This document shows positions 26,622 through 34,555 of a stretch of 64,000 nucleotides of DNA, one piece after another (positions within the stretch are counted from its first letter, which is position 1; every line of letters begins with the position of its first letter). The notes beneath the pieces are model-generated. The model did no database searches. It had not been told where the DNA came from and saw only the letters and a list, made by a program, of their open reading frames with translations. The translations under genes and the position numbers were made by a program. Source of the DNA: Microbacterium sp. Leaf288 (lineage in GTDB: Bacteria; Actinomycetota; Actinomycetes; Actinomycetales; Microbacteriaceae); contig NZ_LMNI01000012.1 of NCBI RefSeq assembly GCF_001422925.1, positions 124,345-188,344 of the forward strand, given 5' to 3'.

Positions 26622-28064
26622 GTGCCCGCACGCCGACCTCGACTCGCTCCTGCACAAACCCACGACGAGCTCGTCGAGTCGCTCGCGCACCTGCGCGAGG
26701 AGCTGGAGCTTCCGGCCGGCTTCCCCGCTGACGTGGAGGCCGAGGCCCAGCGCGCCGCCCGCGCCGTCTCCGCCGATCCGGGAACAGCGGAGCTCGCCGA
26801 CCTGCGCGACATCGAGTTCCTGACGATCGATCCCGCGGGCTCCACCGACCTCGACCAGGCCCTTCACATCGAGCGCACGCCGACCGGGGCGGTGCTTCAC
26901 TATGCGATCGCCGACCTCCCCGCCTTCGTGACCCCGGGCGCGGCGATCGACGCGGAGGCGCGGCTGCGCGGGCAGACCCTGTACGCGGCTGATGGTCGGA
27001 TCCCACTGCATCCCGTCGTCATCAGCGAGGAGGCGGCGTCGCTGCTGCCGGATCAGGACCGTCGGGCGTTCGTCTGGAGGTTCGTCCTCGATGACGGGGC
27101 TCGCCCCCTCGAGACGACGCTGCGACGCGCCGTGATCCGGTCGCGCGCGCAATGGAGTTACGTCGACGCCCAGGCCGTGATCGACGCCGGCACCGCTCCG
27201 CCGAGCCTCGATGCGCTCGCGTGGTTCGGCCCGCTGCGGCTCGAACGCGAGGCCGAGCGCGGCGGGGCGAGCCTGAACGTGCCCGAGACCCGCATCGTCG
27301 CCGACGACGGTGGTCACCGCCTCGAACGCGACGCTCCGCTCGCGATCGAGGATTGGAACGCCCAGGTCTCGCTCCTCACCGGAATGGCTGCCGCCGACAT
27401 CATGCTGGAGGGCCGCGTGGGCATCCTGCGGACGATGCCCGCTGCCGAGGCCGACGACGTCGCCGCGTTCCGAGCGCAGACGGTGGCGCTCGGCATCCCG
27501 TGGCCGGCCGACGTCTCGTACGGCGACTACCTGCGCGGTCTCGACCGCGATTCGCCCGCCGCGCTCGCGATCCTGGATGCCGCTGCGGGCCTGTTCCGCG
27601 GCGCGGGGTACGCGGCCTTCGACGGCGCACCGCCCGCCGACCCCTTGCAGGCGGCGATCGGCGCACCCTATGCGCACACCACGGCGCCGCTGCGGCGACT
27701 CGTCGATCGCTGGTCGCTCGTGATCTGCGAGGCGCTCGCGAACGGGCGGGATGTGCCTGCGTGGGCGCGGGAGAGCCTTGCGTCGCTGCCGAAGATCATG
27801 GCACGCAGTGACGGCGTCGCGAATCGTCTCGGGGCGGCGACCGTCGACCGGGTCGAGGCGGCGCTCCTCTCCGGCCACGAGGGCCAGGTGTTCGAAGCCG
27901 TGGTGCTGGGCCTGCGCGGCGACGGCGCCCGCGTGCAGCTCACGGATCCGCCGGTCACCGCGAAGGTCGCGGGGCTCGACGCGGGGGCGGGGGCGACCGT
28001 GCGACTGCGCCTCACGTCCACCGACATCGATTCGGGCACCGTCGTGCTCGAGCACAGCGCATAG
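26622..28064 (+). CDS. RNB-domain (RNase II/R family) exoribonuclease
   Basis: The 480-residue protein contains the RNB catalytic domain, with the metal-binding block LTIDPAGSTDLDQALH (about residues 67-82), HYAIADLPAFV and APYAHTTAPLRRLVDRW, the conserved C-terminal substrate-channel motif. It would degrade RNA 3' to 5'. It is shorter than RNase R (about 700-800) and lacks clear cold-shock domains, although the C-terminal 80 residues may form a reduced OB/S1 fold. The GTG at 26622 is the first codon of a predicted leaderless message. pcp follows ten bases after the stop. Confidence 0.88.
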   Translation: MPARRPRLAPAQTHDELVESLAHLREELELPAGFPADVEAEAQRAARAVSADPGTAELADLRDIEFLTIDPAGSTDLDQALHIERTPTGAVLHYAIADLPAFVTPGAAIDAEARLRGQTLYAADGRIPLHPVVISEEAASLLPDQDRRAFVWRFVLDDGARPLETTLRRAVIRSRAQWSYVDAQAVIDAGTAPPSLDALAWFGPLRLEREAERGGASLNVPETRIVADDGGHRLERDAPLAIEDWNAQVSLLTGMAAADIMLEGRVGILRTMPAAEADDVAAFRAQTVALGIPWPADVSYGDYLRGLDRDSPAALAILDAAAGLFRGAGYAAFDGAPPADPLQAAIGAPYAHTTAPLRRLVDRWSLVICEALANGRDVPAWARESLASLPKIMARSDGVANRLGAATVDRVEAALLSGHEGQVFEAVVLGLRGDGARVQLTDPPVTAKVAGLDAGAGATVRLRLTSTDIDSGTVVLEHSA

Positions 28065-28067
28065 CGT
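28062..28067 (+). promoter_or_regulatory. -10 element (TAGCGT) for leaderless pcp, overlapping the upstream stop codon
   Basis: TAGCGT begins with the TAG stop of the RNB gene, followed by six bases and the pcp ATG at 28074. Confidence 0.5.
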
Positions 28068-28073
28068 GGTCGC

Positions 28074-28709
28074 ATGACGACAGTGCTGCTCACCGGGTTC
28101 GAGCCGTTCGGCGGCGACCCTTCCAACCCGTCGGGAGCCGCCGTGAATCTCGTGGCCTCGCGTTGGGAAGGGCCCGAAGCGCTCGTCACCGCCGTGCTGC
28201 CGGTGACGTTCGCGGGCGCAGCGGAGCGGATGCGCGCACTGCTGGCAGAGCACCGGCCCGACATCGTGATCGCCGCCGGGCTCGCGGGCGGTCGCGCCGC
28301 GATCGGCGTCGAGCGCGTGGCGGTGAACCTCGTCGATGCGCGCATCCCCGACAACGACGGGGACCAGCCCGTCGACGTGCCGAGTGTTCCCGGTGCCGCA
28401 ACCGCCCATTTCGCGACGCTCCCCGTGAAGGAGATCGCACGGCGCATCGCCGACGCCCGGATCCCCGCCGAGGTGTCGTACTCGGCCGGCACGTTCGTGT
28501 GCAACCACGTGTTCTTCACTGCGCTCGAGGCCGCGGCATCCGGAACCCGTGCCGGATTCGTGCACGTGCCCTGGTCCACCGAGCACGCGCCGACGACGGA
28601 GTCTGCCGCCCTGCCGCTCTCGGACATCGCCCGTGCGCTCGAGATCGCCGTGCGGACGAGCCTCGACGTCGCCGAAGACGCCGCCGCGTCCGGCGGGACG
28701 CTGCACTGA
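28074..28709 (+). CDS. pcp: Pyroglutamyl-peptidase I
   Basis: The 211-residue cysteine peptidase removes N-terminal pyroglutamate. The triad is visible as Glu80 (AAIGVERVAVN), Cys143 (GTFVCNHVFF) and His164 (GFVHVP), at the usual family spacing. The start begins LLTGFEPFGG, the standard N terminus. It follows the RNB gene by ten bases but has its own predicted leaderless promoter. Confidence 0.94.
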   Translation: MTTVLLTGFEPFGGDPSNPSGAAVNLVASRWEGPEALVTAVLPVTFAGAAERMRALLAEHRPDIVIAAGLAGGRAAIGVERVAVNLVDARIPDNDGDQPVDVPSVPGAATAHFATLPVKEIARRIADARIPAEVSYSAGTFVCNHVFFTALEAAASGTRAGFVHVPWSTEHAPTTESAALPLSDIARALEIAVRTSLDVAEDAAASGGTLH

Positions 28710-28722
28710 TCGGACTAGGGCG

Positions 28723-29340
28723 TCAGGGCGCGGCGGGCTCGGCCGAGGCGGACGCCGCAACAGCAATCGCGGCAGCCGTCACCGTGGCGACGATCGCGGC
28801 GCGTCGTGCCGCGGTGCGCGCGGCGCCGTCGCCGGCGTCGGGCACGATGAGGGCGTCGAGCTGCGGCAGCACGGGCCAGGCATTGACGAGGCTCACGAGG
28901 GTGAGCAGCAGTTCCCCCGCCTCGACGCGACCGACACCCGGCAGCATGCGCTGGATGCGCGTGACCTTCTCGGCGTGGAACTCGGCTCGCACCGGGCTCT
29001 CCGCCGCCGCGATGCCGCGTTCGAGTCCTTCCCAGTAGACGAGGCGCGGGATGTGGCCGTTCGCCATGTGGTGATCGAACAGCCGCGCGGCGTAGTCGCC
29101 CACGGCCTGAGGCCCGGTGCCCTCGACCTGGACCGCCTGCAACGCGGCCTGGAGCGCCTCGGCCAGCACCGTGGCGAACAGTTCGTCCTTCTTGCCGAAG
29201 TACTGATAGATGCGCTCTTTGTTCACGCCTGCGGCGGCGGCGATGCGGTCCACGCGTGCGCCGGCCAGCCCGTGCTCGCTGAACTCCACCGTCGCAGCGG
29301 CAAGCAGCAGCCGCCTCGTGCGCTCGGTATCCCACGCCAT
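28723..29340 (-). CDS. TetR family transcriptional regulator
   Basis: The 205-residue protein has the TetR N-terminal DNA-binding domain, with LLLAAATVEFSEHGLAGARVDRIAAAAGVNKERIYQYFGKKDELF spanning about residues 10-54 (first helix to the conserved YxYFxxKxxL). The ligand-binding C-terminal part is Ala-rich and diverged. It is divergent from a small membrane protein gene, and two mirror-related 16-base sites between them are likely operators. TACCAT six bases before the ATG predicts a leaderless mRNA. Confidence 0.9.
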   Translation of the reverse strand: MAWDTERTRRLLLAAATVEFSEHGLAGARVDRIAAAAGVNKERIYQYFGKKDELFATVLAEALQAALQAVQVEGTGPQAVGDYAARLFDHHMANGHIPRLVYWEGLERGIAAAESPVRAEFHAEKVTRIQRMLPGVGRVEAGELLLTLVSLVNAWPVLPQLDALIVPDAGDGAARTAARRAAIVATVTAAAIAVAASASAEPAAP

Positions 29341-29346
29341 GCGCCC

Positions 29347-29352
29347 ATGGTA
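29347..29352 (-). promoter_or_regulatory. -10 element (TACCAT) for leaderless tetR gene
   Basis: TACCAT, six bases, ATG at 29340. It lies 11 bases from the first operator. Confidence 0.5.
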
Positions 29353-29362
29353 ACGAAGAAAT

Positions 29363-29378
29363 CCAACTAAGTGGTTGC
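29363..29378. promoter_or_regulatory. Operator 1 of the TetR regulator
   Basis: CCAACTAAGTGGTTGC is a CAAC-N6-GTTG palindrome just upstream of the tetR -10 element. The same site, inverted and with two differences, recurs at 29419-29434. Confidence 0.65.
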
Positions 29379-29418
29379 GGAATAGTTCGCGCGGTGGTTC
29401 ACTTACAACGAGCCAGTT

Positions 29419-29434
29419 GCAACCATTCAGTTGG
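29419..29434. promoter_or_regulatory. Operator 2 of the TetR regulator
   Basis: GCAACCATTCAGTTGG is the inverted counterpart of operator 1, located 22-37 bases upstream of the small membrane protein start, where it would block that promoter. GTTGCAAC (29416-29423) overlaps it. Confidence 0.65.
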
Positions 29435-29455
29435 CTTTTCGGAAGGATGCCGCAC

Positions 29456-29731
29456 ATGTCCGTTTCTTCGAGCACCGAGCCCGTTCGCGTGGCCGCACCC
29501 GCTCCCGCGCCGTCCGTCCACGTCCGCGCCGTGATCACCTGGCTGGCGATCTTCCCTCTCGTGTCGGTGGGGATGCTGCTGCTCGCCCCCGTGTCGGAGT
29601 CGTGGCATCCCATCCTCCGCGCACTGGTGCTCACCGCCGTCGTCGTGCCGCTCGCGGTCTACGTCGTCGTGCCGCGACTCCTCGGCGTCTACGCGTCGCT
29701 TCTCCGGCGCCGCGCGGCCCGCGAGAGCTGA
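29456..29731 (+). CDS. Small two-helix membrane protein, probable TetR target
   Basis: The 91-residue protein has two membrane helices (about 26-45 and 54-78) with WLAIFPLVSVGMLLL and ALVLTAVVVPLAVYVVVPRLL. It resembles the membrane module found at the C terminus of some antibiotic-biosynthesis monooxygenase-domain proteins, here alone. The ATG at 29456 is nine bases after AAGG; an ATG at 29447 abuts it. It is divergent from tetR with two operators between, so it is probably repressed by that regulator. Function unknown. Confidence 0.65.
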   Translation: MSVSSSTEPVRVAAPAPAPSVHVRAVITWLAIFPLVSVGMLLLAPVSESWHPILRALVLTAVVVPLAVYVVVPRLLGVYASLLRRRAARES

Positions 29732-29746
29732 CGCCCGCCGCGTCCT

Positions 29747-29820
29747 GAGCGGAGGGAATGTGAGGAGGGGAGGGCCGAAAGCGCCGAAGTCAACCTCCGC
29801 TCGTCGCATCCCCTCCGCTC
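29747..29820. terminator. Long-range inverted repeat between convergent genes
   Basis: GAGCGGAGGG (29747-29756) pairs with CCCTCCGCTC (29811-29820), and after one mismatch three further bases pair inward. The arms are 54 bases apart, so it is a weaker terminator candidate than the others. Confidence 0.4.
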
Positions 29821-29838
29821 CTGACAGATGTGGCGGCC

Positions 29839-31068
29839 TCAGCGCGAGCGGCGGCCGAAGTGCAGCACCTCACGCACGACGAGACCTGCCACCAAGGCCC
29901 AGAACGCGGCGCTCACGCCCGCGATCGCGACGCCCGACGCGGCCACGAGGAACGTCACCACGGCCGGCAGCCGTTCCCCCGGATCGTCGATCGCCTGCTG
30001 CACCGCCGAGCCGAAGGCGCCGAACAGCGCGATGCCGGCGACCGCCGGGATCACAGCTTCCGGCGCCACCACGACCAGTGCGACGAGCGCCGCTGACAAC
30101 CCGCCGAGCACGATGCCGCTCGCACCCGTCGACACGCCCGCCACCCAGCGCCGCTTCGGGTCGGGATCCGCATCCGGTGCTGCGGCGAGCGCGGCGCTGA
30201 TCGCGGCGAGGTTGATCGCGTGCCCGCCGGCCGTCGCGCCGATCGCGGTGCCGACACCGGTCACGAGCATCGCCGGCCGCCACGGCACCTGGTAGCCGAA
30301 GCTGCGCATGATCGCGATGCCCGGTACGTTCTGCGACGCCATCGTCACCAGGAACAGCGGCAGTGCGAGTCCGACGACGGCACCGAAGGTGAGCGTCGGC
30401 GCCGTGAACTCGAGTCGGGGAACGAGCAGCGCCGGATCGATCGTCGCGCCCGTGACCGCGACATCCACCGCCACGACGACGGATGCCGCGACGAATGCGA
30501 GCGGCACCGCCCACCGCGGCGCGAGCCGCACGAACACGAGCCACGTGACGAGGACCGGCACGACGCCCCACGGGTTGAGGACCAGCCCGGTGATCGGCGC
30601 GAGACACAGCGGAAGCAGCACGCCGGCGAGCATGGCCTGTGCGATCGACGGCGGGATCCGCGCGATGAGCCGGCCGAGCTGCGGCCAGAGCGCCGTCAGC
30701 AGGATGAGGCCGGCGGTCACGAGGAACGCGCCGACCCCCGCAGGCCAGCCGCCCTCGACGGCTCCGGTGGCGGCGAGCACCGCGGCGCCCGGCGTGGACC
30801 ACGCGACGGTGATCGGCATGCGATAGCGCCACGCCAGGAGGATCGCCGACGCCCCCATCGTGAGACACAGCACGAGGAGGCCGCTCGCCGCCTGCGCGCG
30901 CGATGCCCCGACGGCGTCGAGGCCGGTCAGCACCACGGCGAACGAGCTCGTGACGCCGACGAGGGAGGTCACGATGCCCGCGACGATCGGCCGCGACAGC
31001 GGAGCGGTCTCGGCCGGAGCGGGCGAAGGATCCGCCGCCGCGGCGCCGGTCGAGGAGTCCTCGGTCAT
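29839..31068 (-). CDS. Benzoate/H+ symporter BenE family protein
   Basis: The 409-residue protein has about 12 membrane helices and BenE-family features: WSTPGAAVL in the third or fourth helix, QAMLAGVLLPLC, MASQNVPGIAIMRSFGY, TAIGATAGGHAINLAAISAA and PAVAGIALFGAFGSAV. The family is thought to import benzoate with protons, but no aromatic catabolic genes are nearby, so the true substrate is open. No clear promoter is seen. It is convergent with the small membrane protein and 31 bases from the PH-domain gene. Confidence 0.85.
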   Translation of the reverse strand: MTEDSSTGAAAADPSPAPAETAPLSRPIVAGIVTSLVGVTSSFAVVLTGLDAVGASRAQAASGLLVLCLTMGASAILLAWRYRMPITVAWSTPGAAVLAATGAVEGGWPAGVGAFLVTAGLILLTALWPQLGRLIARIPPSIAQAMLAGVLLPLCLAPITGLVLNPWGVVPVLVTWLVFVRLAPRWAVPLAFVAASVVVAVDVAVTGATIDPALLVPRLEFTAPTLTFGAVVGLALPLFLVTMASQNVPGIAIMRSFGYQVPWRPAMLVTGVGTAIGATAGGHAINLAAISAALAAAPDADPDPKRRWVAGVSTGASGIVLGGLSAALVALVVVAPEAVIPAVAGIALFGAFGSAVQQAIDDPGERLPAVVTFLVAASGVAIAGVSAAFWALVAGLVVREVLHFGRRSR

Positions 31069-31099
31069 GCCTCGTGCCGTCGCGATCCTCGCGATGCGG

Positions 31100-31723
31100 T
31101 CACGATGCGACGCCCGCGATGCCGGCGACCGCGAGAACCACGACCAGGCAGGTCACCGCGATCATGATCACGTTGACCCGACGAACGGCATCCGCCGGCG
31201 GATCGGTGACGCCGACCTGCCCCGCGCCTGCCACAGCGAGTCTGCGCGCGATGGACGCCGCGACCTGGCCGGCGGGCGTGGTCGCGCTGCCGACAGTCAG
31301 CTCGGCGACCCGCCTGACGGGCTGGAACCCGCTCGCGTGCGCGTCCGCGGATCGCATCGCCTCCATGGCGAGGTTCTGCTGCCCCGGCACCGCCCACGCC
31401 CGCACACGCCGGCCGCCGCGGAGGAGGAAGTCGAGCGTGAAGCCCGATGTCACGCCGTCGAGGGCGGAGAGCGCGAACCGGGTGGTCGTGAACGTGTTCC
31501 GCACGTGCACCGCGTCGGTCTCCACGGTCACGCGAGGCCACACCGCGAACGCCCACAGCAGCCACACCACGAGACCCAGCCCGGCCGAGAATCCGAGGTA
31601 GCGAGTGTCGAACACCGGCAGCAGCACGAGGACGATGCCCGCGGCGGCCGCCCCGACCGTCAGCGGCACGAAACGCAGGCGCTCGTACACCTCGACATCG
31701 CCGACCCTGCGCAAGTGCACCAT
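31100..31723 (-). CDS. Bacterial PH-like domain membrane protein
   Basis: The 207-residue protein has two N-terminal helices (about 20-38 and 43-62), a soluble domain (about 65-175) whose VTVETDAVHVRNTFTTTRFALSALDGV strands resemble bacterial PH domains, and a C-terminal helix (about 185-205). It probably exposes the domain to the cytoplasm; role unknown. TACTGT six bases before the ATG predicts a leaderless mRNA. The benE start is 31 bases after its stop, so they may form one unit. Confidence 0.65.
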   Translation of the reverse strand: MVHLRRVGDVEVYERLRFVPLTVGAAAAGIVLVLLPVFDTRYLGFSAGLGLVVWLLWAFAVWPRVTVETDAVHVRNTFTTTRFALSALDGVTSGFTLDFLLRGGRRVRAWAVPGQQNLAMEAMRSADAHASGFQPVRRVAELTVGSATTPAGQVAASIARRLAVAGAGQVGVTDPPADAVRRVNVIMIAVTCLVVVLAVAGIAGVAS

Positions 31724-31729
31724 GCGCTC

Positions 31730-31735
31730 ACAGTA
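31730..31735 (-). promoter_or_regulatory. -10 element (TACTGT) for leaderless PH-domain gene
   Basis: TACTGT, six bases, ATG at 31723. It may also drive benE. Confidence 0.5.
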
Positions 31736-31768
31736 ACGGAGCCCTCGCAGGGCCCCGTGCGGCAGGCT

Positions 31769-32653
31769 TCAGCGCGCCTCGAACTCCGCGAGCACGTCCG
31801 CGATCATGCGATGCCCCTGCGCCTCGAACTCGGCGTCGCCGACCTGATGCGCCCAGCAGGCCGTGCCGATGGCCTCTCGCGCTCGCAGGAGGATCCAGTG
31901 GGACGGATGCCGGGGGTCCGGGCCGTAGCCATCGAGGAACGCCAACTCGCACGCGGGGTTCTCACGCCACTCCTGCGCGGCGAGGCGCACGAAGTCCGTG
32001 GCGGCGGGGCGGAACGCGAAGCGCCCGAAGTCGATGACGCGCACCTCGTCGCCGTCGACCAGCCAGTTGCGCGGCTGCCAGTCTCCGTGGGTCGGAACGA
32101 GGTCGTCCTCGATCGGCGGCAGCGCGGCGAGCATGGCTCGCAGCCGGCGCTCGACGTCCGGCGCGATCGCGTGGGACGAGTCCAGCCAGGCGATCGCGCG
32201 GCGGGTGGCGGCAGCATCCGTCCCCGCAGAGCGCTGCGTCGCCTGCGCATGGAACTGCCGCAGCAGCGCGCCCGCACGACGATGGACCTCGGGGTCGACG
32301 CCTGCGGCCGTGCGGTACGCCAGCTCGCCGGGAAGCCAGTCGAGCACCAGGACGCGAGCCTCACGATCGGCCCACCGGAGCCTGGCCGCGTGGCCGCGCT
32401 CCGCCCACGGGGAGACGTACCCGCCCTCGTGCGCGTCGAGCTCGCGGCCGAGGTGGTGATCGGCGTCGCCGCCCGCCTTGACGATGAGCGCGCGATCGCC
32501 CTGGCGCACCTGCAGCACGACGGTCTCGACCTGGTTCCAGCTGAGGTCGGCGATGACCTCAGCACCCGGGAGCCACGCGGCGACGAGGGCACGCTGCCGC
32601 GGCGACAGACGACCGAGGCCGGCGTCGACGGGCGGCGTGGAGGGGTGATGCAC
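31769..32653 (-). CDS. Aminoglycoside phosphotransferase-like (APH) kinase family protein
   Basis: The 294-residue protein has the APH/choline kinase signature: Brenner's motif HGDWQPRNW (His, Asp and Asn at about residues 185-193) and the metal-binding VIDFGR about ten residues later. The N-terminal lobe has ALIVKAGG with the ATP-binding Lys. The substrate may be a small metabolite; resistance is not implied. The GTG at 32653 is preceded by CAGGAT-N6, a degenerate leaderless signal. It is divergent from ydcF-like. Confidence 0.8.
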   Translation of the reverse strand: MHHPSTPPVDAGLGRLSPRQRALVAAWLPGAEVIADLSWNQVETVVLQVRQGDRALIVKAGGDADHHLGRELDAHEGGYVSPWAERGHAARLRWADREARVLVLDWLPGELAYRTAAGVDPEVHRRAGALLRQFHAQATQRSAGTDAAATRRAIAWLDSSHAIAPDVERRLRAMLAALPPIEDDLVPTHGDWQPRNWLVDGDEVRVIDFGRFAFRPAATDFVRLAAQEWRENPACELAFLDGYGPDPRHPSHWILLRAREAIGTACWAHQVGDAEFEAQGHRMIADVLAEFEAR

Positions 32654-32689
32654 CCTCGGATCCTGCCACGGGCGCCGTGACCGTGCCCG

Positions 32690-32695
32690 TAGGGT
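32690..32695 (+). promoter_or_regulatory. -10 element (TAGGGT) for leaderless YdcF-family gene
   Basis: TAGGGT, six bases, GTG at 32702. Confidence 0.5.
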
Positions 32696-32701
32696 CGGGG
32701 T

Positions 32702-33292
32702 GTGCGTCGACTGATCCCCCCGCTCGCGGTGGCCGCGACAGCGGCCGGCCTGGGCGTGCTCGCGTGGGCGGAGTACGTGAACTGGCGCGCCTCGCACCGC
32801 GCGCTCGGCGTCAGCGCCGGGGAAGACGGCATCGAGGCTGTGGTGGTCCTCGGCTACCGCGATCGAGGGCCGGCCGCGAACTTCGTCAACCGGTACCGCG
32901 TTCGCGTCGGGCTCCGTTCGCAGAGTCCTCGGGCGCGCGAGAGCGTGCTGGTGCTGTGCGGCGGCAGCGTCGGCGGCGACATCCCTGAAGCCGAGCTGAT
33001 GGCGCGCTACGCCCGGGAGAGTCGCGGTTACGCCGGGCGCATCCTGCTCGACTCGACGAGCACGACCACGCAGCAGAACATCGAGAACGCGATCGCACTC
33101 GTCGAGGACGCGGATGCCATCAAGGTCGTGTCGAACTCGCCCCACGCCGCGGTCGGACGTGAGTACCTCCGCAGCCGGAGGCCCGACCTCGCCGACCGTC
33201 TCGCGCGCGGCGCGGACTACCGGTTGGGCGAGTCGCCGCTGCTCAAGGTCGCGGCGGCGTTCATCGCAGGCCGGTACCACGCGCGGCGGTGA
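32702..33292 (+). CDS. YdcF family (DUF218) protein
   Basis: The 196-residue protein has an N-terminal membrane or signal helix (about 5-24) and the DUF218 fold: VVVLGYRDRGP, VLVLCGGSVGGDIPEAELMARYA, ILLDSTSTTTQQNIENA and VVSNSPHAAVGREYL. DUF218 proteins are linked to envelope metabolism in several bacteria, but no reaction is established. The motif SxTTxxN matches the family well. It is convergent with ispG, 27 bases apart. Confidence 0.8.
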   Translation: MRRLIPPLAVAATAAGLGVLAWAEYVNWRASHRALGVSAGEDGIEAVVVLGYRDRGPAANFVNRYRVRVGLRSQSPRARESVLVLCGGSVGGDIPEAELMARYARESRGYAGRILLDSTSTTTQQNIENAIALVEDADAIKVVSNSPHAAVGREYLRSRRPDLADRLARGADYRLGESPLLKVAAAFIAGRYHARR

Positions 33293-33319
33293 GCCGGACC
33301 GCGATGACCGGCGCCGGCG

Positions 33320-34471
33320 CTACGACGTGACGACCTGCGCGGTGCCGATCGGCGCGTCAGGGCCCATCTCGTCGGCGATGCGGTTCGCCTCTTCGATGAG
33401 GGTCGCGACGATGTCGGCCTCGGGCACCGTCTTGATGACCTGGCCTTTCACGAAGATCTGGCCCTTGCCGTTGCCCGAGGCGACACCGAGGTCGGCCTCG
33501 CGGGCTTCGCCCGGGCCGTTCACGACGCAGCCCATGACCGCGACGCGCAGCGGGACCGTCATGTCTTTGAGGCCCTCGGTCACGTCGTCGGCCAACGTGT
33601 AGACGTCGACCTGGGCGCGGCCGCACGACGGGCACGAGACGATCTCGAGCTTGCGCTCGCGCAGATTGAGCGACTGCAGGATCTGGTGGCCGACCTTGAC
33701 CTCTTCGGCCGGCGGGGCCGAGAGCGAGACGCGGATCGTGTCGCCGATGCCCTCGGCGAGGAGGATGCCGAAGGCCGTCGCGCTCTTGATCGTCCCCTGG
33801 AACGCCGGGCCCGCCTCGGTGACGCCGAGGTGGAGGGGCCAGTCGCCGCGCTCGGAGAGGAGGCGGTACGCCTTCACCATGACGATCGGGTCGTTGTGCT
33901 TGACCGAGATCTTGAAGTCGTGGAAGTCATGCTCCTCGAAGAGGGATGCCTCCCACACGGCGCTCTCGACGAGCGCTTCGGGCGTCGCCTTGCCGTACTT
34001 CTCCAGCAGGCGCTTGTCGAGAGAGCCGGCGTTCACGCCGATCCGCAGCGACACCCCGGCCGCCTTCGCGGCGGCCGCGATCGCGCCGACCTGGTCGTCG
34101 AACTTGCGGATGTTGCCGGGGTTCACGCGCACGGCGCCGCACCCGGCGTCGATCGCCTGGAAGACGTACTTCGGCTGGAAGTGGATGTCGGCGATCACCG
34201 GGATCTGGCTCTTCGCCGCGATGATGTGCAGCACGTCCGCGTCGTCCTGCGAGGGGACGGCGACCCGGACGATCTCGCATCCCGAGGCGGTGAGCTCGGC
34301 GATCTGCTGGAGGGTGGCGTTGATGTTGGTCGTCGGCGTCGTCGTCATCGACTGGACGCTCACGGGGGCATCGCCACCGACCAGCACCTTGCCCACCTTG
34401 ATCTGGCGGGTCTTGCGACGGGGGGCGAGCGTTTCGGCGACCTTGGGCATCCCGATGTTGACGGCTGGCAC
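33320..34471 (-). CDS. ispG: 4-hydroxy-3-methylbut-2-enyl diphosphate synthase (flavodoxin/ferredoxin)
   Basis: The 383-residue 4Fe-4S enzyme converts MEcPP to HMBPP in the MEP isoprenoid pathway. Conserved blocks are [36 protein letters not shown] and [11 protein letters not shown] in the TIM barrel. The C-terminal cluster domain has SCPSCGR and [11 protein letters not shown], with three Cys ligands and a Glu. The GTG start is leaderless by pattern: TAGGCT at 34479-34484 is seven bases upstream. dxr and the rseP protease lie upstream on the same strand at 45.3 and 40.5 kb, the usual order but separated here by insertions. Confidence 0.96.
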   Translation of the reverse strand: MPAVNIGMPKVAETLAPRRKTRQIKVGKVLVGGDAPVSVQSMTTTPTTNINATLQQIAELTASGCEIVRVAVPSQDDADVLHIIAAKSQIPVIADIHFQPKYVFQAIDAGCGAVRVNPGNIRKFDDQVGAIAAAAKAAGVSLRIGVNAGSLDKRLLEKYGKATPEALVESAVWEASLFEEHDFHDFKISVKHNDPIVMVKAYRLLSERGDWPLHLGVTEAGPAFQGTIKSATAFGILLAEGIGDTIRVSLSAPPAEEVKVGHQILQSLNLRERKLEIVSCPSCGRAQVDVYTLADDVTEGLKDMTVPLRVAVMGCVVNGPGEAREADLGVASGNGKGQIFVKGQVIKTVPEADIVATLIEEANRIADEMGPDAPIGTAQVVTS

Positions 34472-34478
34472 GTGTGAC

Positions 34479-34484
34479 AGCCTA
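34479..34484 (-). promoter_or_regulatory. -10 element (TAGGCT) for leaderless ispG
   Basis: TAGGCT, seven bases, GTG at 34471. Confidence 0.55.
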
Positions 34485-34498
34485 CGCGCAGCGAGTGA

Positions 34499-34523
34499 GG
34501 CCCGGCCGCTTGCGGACGGGGCC
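34499..34523 (-). terminator. Hairpin downstream of nhaA
   Basis: GGCCCG and CCGC pair with GCGG and CGGGGCC, with two bulges and a two-base loop. It lies between the nhaA stop and the ispG promoter. Confidence 0.4.
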
Positions 34524-34555
34524 GAGCGAGCAAGCGTGGAGCGCCGCAGGCGCGA

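Noticed and set aside
31769-32653. Aminoglycoside resistance gene
   Set aside because: Only the general APH kinase fold is visible; chromosomal APH-like proteins commonly act on other metabolites and no transfer signs are present.
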